In this document: piece after piece, positions 1 to 5,476 of the stretch
How positions within the stretch are numbered: position 1 is the stretch's first letter
How the letters are laid out: the number at the start of each line of letters is the position of its first letter
From: Chrysochromulina parva
Taxonomy: Eukaryota; Haptophyta; Prymnesiales; Chrysochromulinaceae
Length of the DNA: 13,625 bases
NCBI GenBank assembly: GCA_002887195.1
Contig: PJAB01001563.1
Location: 1-13,625, forward strand
Reading direction: 5' to 3'
The notes under the pieces: model-generated
Told to the model about the DNA's origin: nothing
Seen by the model: only the letters and a program-made list of their open reading frames with translations
The model's database searches: none
Position numbers and translations under genes: made by a program

Positions 1-158
1 TGGGGCACAGGCCGGCGCTCCCCGCGTGTCGAAGACTGGTTACCGATACCCCTCCGTGGCAAGTGGCATGTTGACTCAGGCGCAGTGGGCGTGGGAGAGG
101 GGACGCGCGCCGCGCGGCGGGCAGTGTGCTCTTTTGTTTGGCGAAACGTTTTGTATTG

Positions 159-340
159 GTAAAAAGACACCGGGCGGAGCCGGGACACACACACGTACCG
201 GTACCGGTAAAAAGACACCGGGGGAGCCGGGACACACACGGGACAACCGGTATAAAGACACCGGGGGGAGCCACCGGTAAAAAGACACCGGGGGGAGCCG
301 GGACAAACACACGGGGGGAGCCGTGACACACACGCACACG
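159..340. repeat. Degenerate tandem repeat upstream of the first gene
   Basis: At least four copies of a core close to ggtaaaaagacaccgggg begin at about 159, 206, 249 and 276. Each is followed by a gagcc block and a variable (AC)n spacer, and a partial copy follows at about 311. The copy spacing is uneven (47, 43 and 27 bp), so copies have lost or gained the AC spacer. The third copy reads tataaag instead of taaaaag, which looks TATA-like but is probably chance. The repeat lies about 250-430 bp upstream of the start codon at 595. No coding potential was seen. Confidence 0.8.
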
Positions 341-594
341 GGTATTCTGAGCGGGCAGTAACAGTGCCGTACCCGGTAGCACCGACTGTCGCGTCTGTCG
401 TGTTAACGTTCACACGGGACACACGGACAGCCGAACCTCACAATCCGTTAGGGGGCTCCTGACCGTTTAGGATGCTTGACTGACTTGACTTTATTCATAC
501 TTCCACTCGTCCTCCCTTCACGCCTTGCTTATCGCCTCGCCTCCCCTGCTCTCCGCCGCTGTGTCTGGCCGAGAGGGCCCTACACGGAACGGAG
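341..594 (+). promoter_or_regulatory. Upstream / 5' UTR region of the gene at 595
   Basis: This non-coding stretch has a pyrimidine-rich segment (about 500-560, many CCTC and CTCC runs) just before the ATG, which would suit a transcription start or 5' UTR. A ttattcatact element lies at about 489. No convincing TATA box can be assigned. The call rests on position only. Confidence 0.35.
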
Positions 595-1311
595 ATGAGC
601 GCAGCCAAGCGAGTGACCATCCTCGGCTTCGGCTCGCTGCTCTCCGAGCGATCCACCAAAACTACCTTTCCGGATGCGACCAACTTCCGCCTTGTGGTCG
701 TGAATGGCTACCGACGCTCTTTTGCACACCCGGCAGCAATATTCTTCAAGCGAGGAATCGCCGACCTTGAGAAGCTGCGCTGCGCATCTCTGAGCGCTGA
801 GGAGTGCGAGGGCGCCTCCTTCATCGGAACGGCTTTCGAGGCGACCGACATAGGCATGGATGCGTTCCGCGAGCGTGAAGAAGAGTTCCGTTTGGAGTTC
901 ATTCCGTTTTCGCCTTTGATGCAAGAGACGAGCTCTCACGAGCTCTCGCGAGACCAAATGACGAGCTCGTCTCTTGCACTTGGTCCCGCACTTGGTCTCG
1001 CGTGCCTGCGTTGGACAGATGAGGATTACATAACGCACTGGGGTCACGAACGTTTCGAGCGCGACTACCTTGCGGTCGGTGTGAAGACAATTTGGGGCTG
1101 GGCGCCAGACTCGTGCCTCGAGCCATGCCATCCGTACCTTCGACATTGCGTGCTCGCTGCGACCAAGCTCGGCAGCGCTTGCCTCGACTCGTTCTTGGAT
1201 CAAACTTTCCTCGTCGACCGCACGACGCCCCTGCGCAGGTACCTGGAGTACCACCCGGAGGTTATGAGCACGCTGCCGCCGCCCGAGTTGGCTGAGCGCT
1301 ACGGGGGCTGA
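595..1311 (+). CDS. Gamma-glutamylcyclotransferase-like protein (GGCT/AIG2/ChaC fold)
   Basis: Intronless gene of 238 residues. Proteins of this superfamily release 5-oxoproline from gamma-glutamyl peptides or glutathione. The N-terminus VTILGFGSLLSERS (residues 7-20) matches the family's substrate-binding loop, usually written YGSL or FGSL. FREREEEF (91-98) sits where ChaC/GGCT enzymes carry the catalytic glutamate after an R-E motif. LACLRWTDEDYITHWG (135-150) looks like a conserved C-terminal part of the fold. No signal peptide or membrane segment is seen, so a cytosolic protein is likely. Residues about 110-136 are a Ser/Leu-rich insertion coded by nested inverted repeats (separate entry). 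ATG 595 is the first start giving the complete FGSL motif, and the stop is TGA. The exact substrate cannot be told; a ChaC-like or uncharacterised subfamily member is equally possible. Confidence 0.6.
   Translation: MSAAKRVTILGFGSLLSERSTKTTFPDATNFRLVVVNGYRRSFAHPAAIFFKRGIADLEKLRCASLSAEECEGASFIGTAFEATDIGMDAFREREEEFRLEFIPFSPLMQETSSHELSRDQMTSSSLALGPALGLACLRWTDEDYITHWGHERFERDYLAVGVKTIWGWAPDSCLEPCHPYLRHCVLAATKLGSACLDSFLDQTFLVDRTTPLRRYLEYHPEVMSTLPPPELAERYGG
921..1002. repeat. Overlapping inverted repeats inside the GGCT-like gene
   Basis: gcaagagacgagctc (921-935) is the exact reverse complement of 963-977, giving a 15-bp stem with a 27-base loop. A second pair, cgcgagaccaa (947-957) and its exact reverse complement at 992-1002, interlocks with it. 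The segment codes the poorly conserved-looking Ser/Leu-rich insertion between FIPF and LACLRW. Confidence 0.85.
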
Positions 1312-1863
1312 CTCCGATCCTAAGGCGCCACCGCTTCCTGGGGCGCGGCCCAGCGAGCGCGTTTTGGCCATTGAGATCCCGCCAAGGCGTCGGCGTCGCG
1401 TGCCATCATCGCGCCGGCGGATCGTCTCTCAGCATTATGACGAACCGACCGGAAAACGATAAACGTGCGCGACGTGCGCGGTATGAATCGTATAGAGCGG
1501 ACGGAGTTCAACCCGACGTGTTTGAAAGAAAGTCTAAGGGGCATTATATCTCTTGTCGTTTTTCGAAACGCTATTTCGCCACCATCGGGCTCTCGGTCGT
1601 CACCCCCCGAAAAGCACATTACACCACCCGCCGCGCCCGCCCTAAGGCCTGTTCGGAGCGCTGGGGTCGAGTCAGGAATATCAGTCCACAGCACACACGG
1701 CTCATGGTCGATTGACGCCGTCACCAGTCAGGTATTCATGCTCGGTAGACGAAGACCGCCGCAGCGCACGGGCCGTGGCACCGTCGCCCGCTCACCGATG
1801 CGCCCCGCCCGGCCCCGTCTCCACCATCCGGGTCTCCACAATGGACCATGGCTCGTCGCGCCG
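1312..1863. other. Intergenic region between convergent genes
   Basis: About 550 bp separate the two convergent stop codons. Several frames are open here (for example about 1437-1715 on the plus strand), but their codon third positions are not GC-biased as in the real genes, and the translations are Arg-rich with no motif. The stretch at 1430-1580 is richer in A and T and would suit 3' UTRs. No RNA gene, repeat or terminator was recognised. Confidence 0.5.
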
Positions 1864-3108
1864 TCACGCTGCCTTGTTGCGCAGCAGCACGCCGCTCGAA
1901 CCGAGCACGTAGCCAGTGCCGTCGGGGAAGAACTTGACCTTGTACAGGTTCGAGGGCAGGTCGTCCGCCGCCTTGTCCTTCTCCCACGACTCGCCGCCGT
2001 TTTTGGAGCCGAAGATTGTGCCGCCGCCGCCCACGGCCCACGCCGTCTTGCCATCGGGCAGGAAGGCGACGTCCAGCAGCCCGTAGCCGCCTGAGCGGAT
2101 CTGCAGCTTCTCGAAGGGAATGTTGATCAGCTGCGTATCGACGGCGCCCGCTGGCGTCTTCGAGATCTCGCCGCCCGCCGTCGTCATCCACAGGCCGTCT
2201 GTCATCCGGTCCTTGATGAAACCCATCGAGGTGATCCGGCGCGAGGTCTCACGGTTGTGTGGGATCCAAAACTCCTCGCCGGGCTTGTACGTGAGGTAGA
2301 AGTTGCCGCGCGAGGAGACGGCGAGGTACGAGCCGTCGGCGTCGCGCTGGATCGAGTTGATCGAGCCAGAGAAGTACGAGGCGCCCTGCACGCCTGACGA
2401 TGAGACTCGGTTGAGCGTCGCATCGATCGTCTCGCGCACCTGCGCCTTCCAGTTGCGACCCGCGTTGTCTGTCACGTAGATGGCGCCCGCGCTCGTGGAC
2501 ATCTCGGCCTTGCCCGGGCCGAGCGCGACGATGCCATACGGGTCGCCCGGCAGCTTGGGCGACAGGGGCACGCGCTCCCACGACGCGCCGCCGTCGCGCG
2601 TGTGCAGAAGGATCGCCGGCTTGCCGATGATCCAGCCCTCGCCGTCTAAGAAGGACACCTTGGTGAAGCGGTAATTGATCTCCTCGTCAGGGTCGAGGTT
2701 GGCGAACGACTTGGCCTCCCAGGTCTTGCCGCCGTCCGCCGTCTGCAGGAAGGTGCCGCGGTTGCCCACGATCCATCCAAGCTTCGGGTTCTTGGTGTCG
2801 AACTCGATGTCGAAGAGGATCGGAGGCGTCTCCGAGACGATCGGCAGCGAGACGACCTCCCACGTGGGCACCTCGGCGGCAGCAGGGTACGACGGCAGGC
2901 TCGCAGCGAGCGCGCCCGCGGTCGCGACGCCCGTCACCTGTTGCAGCACCGCTCGCCGCGTGTGTCCATCCGCTGGGATGACGTCCTCGCTGGATGTCAT
3001 CGCGATGGCGGAGGCGGAGGTGGCGCCCTTGGCCGCGAAGCGCCGCGACGTGGGGGCGGCTTGCCAGGCCGCCGTAGCCGTCGCAAGCCCAACGAGGAGG
3101 CAGCGCAT
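1864..3108 (-). CDS. HCF136: Photosystem II stability/assembly factor HCF136 (Ycf48), plastid-targeted
   Basis: HCF136/Ycf48 is a thylakoid-lumen seven-bladed beta-propeller needed for early photosystem II assembly. The sequence holds several Asp-box/BNR-like signatures: TADGGKTW (about residue 123), TRDGGASW (about 170), TDNAGRNW and SKNGGESW, plus WIVGNRG, GWIIG and AWAVGGGGTIF blade motifs. The chosen ATG (3106-3108) gives 414 residues, near the usual 400. It also starts a compact ER signal peptide (MRCLLVGLATATAAWQA), followed by a basic transit-like stretch (APTSRRFAAKG) and a lumenal Tat signal: HTRRAVLQQ, a hydrophobic run, then AAA-EVP (about residue 78). Two in-frame ATGs at 3162 and 3189 would add an Arg-rich extension that spoils the signal peptide, so they are less likely. 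Intronless, with clean GC-rich codon use. It is transcribed away from the gene at 3315. Confidence 0.93.
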   Translation of the reverse strand: MRCLLVGLATATAAWQAAPTSRRFAAKGATSASAIAMTSSEDVIPADGHTRRAVLQQVTGVATAGALAASLPSYPAAAEVPTWEVVSLPIVSETPPILFDIEFDTKNPKLGWIVGNRGTFLQTADGGKTWEAKSFANLDPDEEINYRFTKVSFLDGEGWIIGKPAILLHTRDGGASWERVPLSPKLPGDPYGIVALGPGKAEMSTSAGAIYVTDNAGRNWKAQVRETIDATLNRVSSSGVQGASYFSGSINSIQRDADGSYLAVSSRGNFYLTYKPGEEFWIPHNRETSRRITSMGFIKDRMTDGLWMTTAGGEISKTPAGAVDTQLINIPFEKLQIRSGGYGLLDVAFLPDGKTAWAVGGGGTIFGSKNGGESWEKDKAADDLPSNLYKVKFFPDGTGYVLGSSGVLLRNKAA

Positions 3109-3314
3109 CGGGGCTCGACGAGTTGCACAACGCCGCGAGGTTCGAGCTCCGTGCGAAATCATGAAGTCCCGCGGAAATGACGAACTCATTTCCAAATGCG
3201 GATTACATGTGCGTTGGAAAGTAAAGAGTGACTCAAGTACTGTGAGGCACCGGAGATTCAGCGAGGAACTCTGCGAGGTAGGGGTGGCGTTTGTGCTGCG
3301 TCGCGGCCCACTCG
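3109..3314. promoter_or_regulatory. Compact divergent promoter region
   Basis: Only about 206 bp separate the chosen start of HCF136 (minus) from the ATG of the membrane-protein gene (plus), so both 5' UTRs and promoters must fit here. The middle (3170-3245) is visibly richer in A and T than the flanking coding DNA. No individual element can be named. Confidence 0.5.
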
Positions 3315-4670
3315 ATGGCGCGAGGCGCGCGACTCGCGGCGGCTTGGCTGCTTCTGCTGCTGCTCGCGCAATGCGCGGCAACACCCGACGGCCCGCCGCC
3401 TCCGGGTAGCCTCGACGAAGACGGAGCCGACGATGGTGCCGAAGACGATGAGGCAGACCTGCCGCCGTCGCCGCCAGTGATCACTGGCGGCGAGAAGCGG
3501 CCTAGTAGCAGCAAGTTGCCGCGGCTATCCGCGCTGCTGCCGCTCGCTAGTGGCACGCTTCCCTCGTCCATGAGCTGGCTCAAAGCGGGTGCGGCCACGT
3601 CGGCCACCACGCTCAGCCGAACGGTGCTTGCCGTGCGGCCCTTTCTGAGCGACCCGACGCGGCTGGTGCGGCTGCCCACGCGCATCAAGGTATTCGTGCT
3701 GCTGCTCGCCGTCTCCGTGTTCAGCCTAATTCAGGTACTCACCGGCGTGATGACGATCATCATGAGCCCGGCGCGCGCCGTCGCCAGGCTCTGCGTGGGC
3801 ACCTTTTGCTTCCACCTCGCGTTCCTCGTGCTGAGGCGCGAGGAGCAGCTGCGCCGGCTCACCTCGGTGGAGCGCATGCCGTATACGATGACGACGGGCG
3901 TCACGATGCTCGCTGCCGCGTGGGCTGCCGCCGAGAACAAGCGGCTCGGCTCCTACCTCTTCGGCGCCCTCCATTTATTCGCCTTCTCGCTGGATGCATT
4001 CTCACACATCCCCGGCGGCAAACGCGTCGCCACGTGGCTCATCAAGGCTTACCTCTCCTTCTTCCGCTGGCTGCTCGCGCTCGTGGGCATCAAGATCGAG
4101 CCGCCCGCGTGGATGCGCCACGCCGTCGCGGGCAAGGAGCCCAGCGAGATCGCTGCTGCGGAGGCGGCCGCCGCCTCCCAATCGCCAACCTCAACATGGC
4201 TGCGCTCCTTACTGCCTTCCTTTGCGACACGCACCTCGAAGCCCGCAGACGACCAGGCGGCGGCCGCCAAGGCAGCGGCCGCGGGTGCGAGCAAGGGGGC
4301 GACCGAGCTGGCCTCGCGAGCCGTCGCCACTCAAGCCATCTTCGTGCCACTCGGTGCGCTGCCTTGTGAATGTGAATGTGAATGTGAATGTGAACGCTGC
4401 CCCACGGCCGCATGCACGCGTACATGCTGCCTGCGCACGTGCATCCGCGTCAAGCGCGCCTGGCTGTGCGTGCGTGCTCCCTGCGCACGGATTGGTCTCA
4501 GCTTCCTTCTGTGCGCCTCGCAGGCGGCATTGCCGTTGTCACTTTGCCGGCCGTGATCGCTGCGTATCGGCTGGTTAGAGCCGACGAGGCCGCGACGCTC
4601 GCGGCGGCGCTCGGCACCGCGTGCGCCCCGTCTCCTTTCAGCTCGAGGCTGCATCGGCCGCCGCCATCTC

Positions 4671-4705
<35 letters not shown>

Positions 4706-5444
4706 GCCACCGCCACCGCCTCCCCCTTCGCCGCCGACGATGGTGACTGGCGTTTCTGGCCGGCGAGCCAGGGCGCTGTACCGGGCAGCCTGGTAGGAGT
4801 GCAGGTAGGGACTCGCCCGGTACAGCGCCCGGTGGGGGCTCCCTTGCTGCCGACGGTAGAGGCGGCGGCCGCCATGATGGCGATGATGGCCCACGTCGAA
4901 TGGCAACGCTACGCGACGGCCGCTCTCCCAGGACGGCGCGCCCAGGACGGCGCGCCCAGGACGACGCAGCCGCTCGAGGCCATCACCGAGGAGACGAGGG
5001 GCCCCAAGGCCGCCCAGTACAGCGCCTCCAAGGCTGCTGGCGCGCCCGATATGACGCCATCGGCTGCGTCCGCCCGATACGACGCCTCCTTCGCTGCGGG
5101 TCCGCCCGATACGACGCGCGCGTGGCAGGCGGCGCTGGACACGGCGGCGGCGCTCGCGGCGGCGCTCGCGACGGACACGATGCGTTCACACCGCGCGGAG
5201 GCGAGCAAGGCGGTGCACGCGCGTGAAGGCGTCGTGCCGAGCGAGCGCCCAAAGCTCATTGAGGCGGAGATACTCGCCCGGCGGGCGGCGAGCGCGACGC
5301 GCGTGAGCGCCACGGAGCTGATTACGGAGCTGATGACGGCCTCGAGGGCCACGGCACGCCCGGATGCGCCCAGTACAGCGCGCCCGGGTGCGCCGGGCGC
5401 CGTTGGCATAGCCCTGGGTGAACGCGCGGGGTCAGCAGCAGCAG

Positions 5445-5476
<32 letters not shown>

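Noticed and set aside
580..1371. 263-residue open frame on the minus strand opposite the GGCT-like gene
   Set aside because: It is the antisense shadow of a gene with clear motifs; its translation is Arg-rich and shows no family signature.
1437..1715. Small plus-strand frame (MTNRPENDKRARRARYESY...)
   Set aside because: Third codon positions lack the GC bias of the real genes and no motif is visible; treated as intergenic.
2675..3409. 244-residue plus-strand open frame opposite HCF136
   Set aside because: Antisense of a confidently identified gene; long shadow frames are expected at this GC content.
4365..4556. Cys-Glu repeat and Cys-rich tail as a real C-terminus of the membrane protein
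   Set aside because: The stretch starts exactly at an in-phase donor, is made of a tgtgaa hexamer array, and skipping it restores a hydrophobic segment; it is better read as intron sequence, though retention cannot be ruled out.
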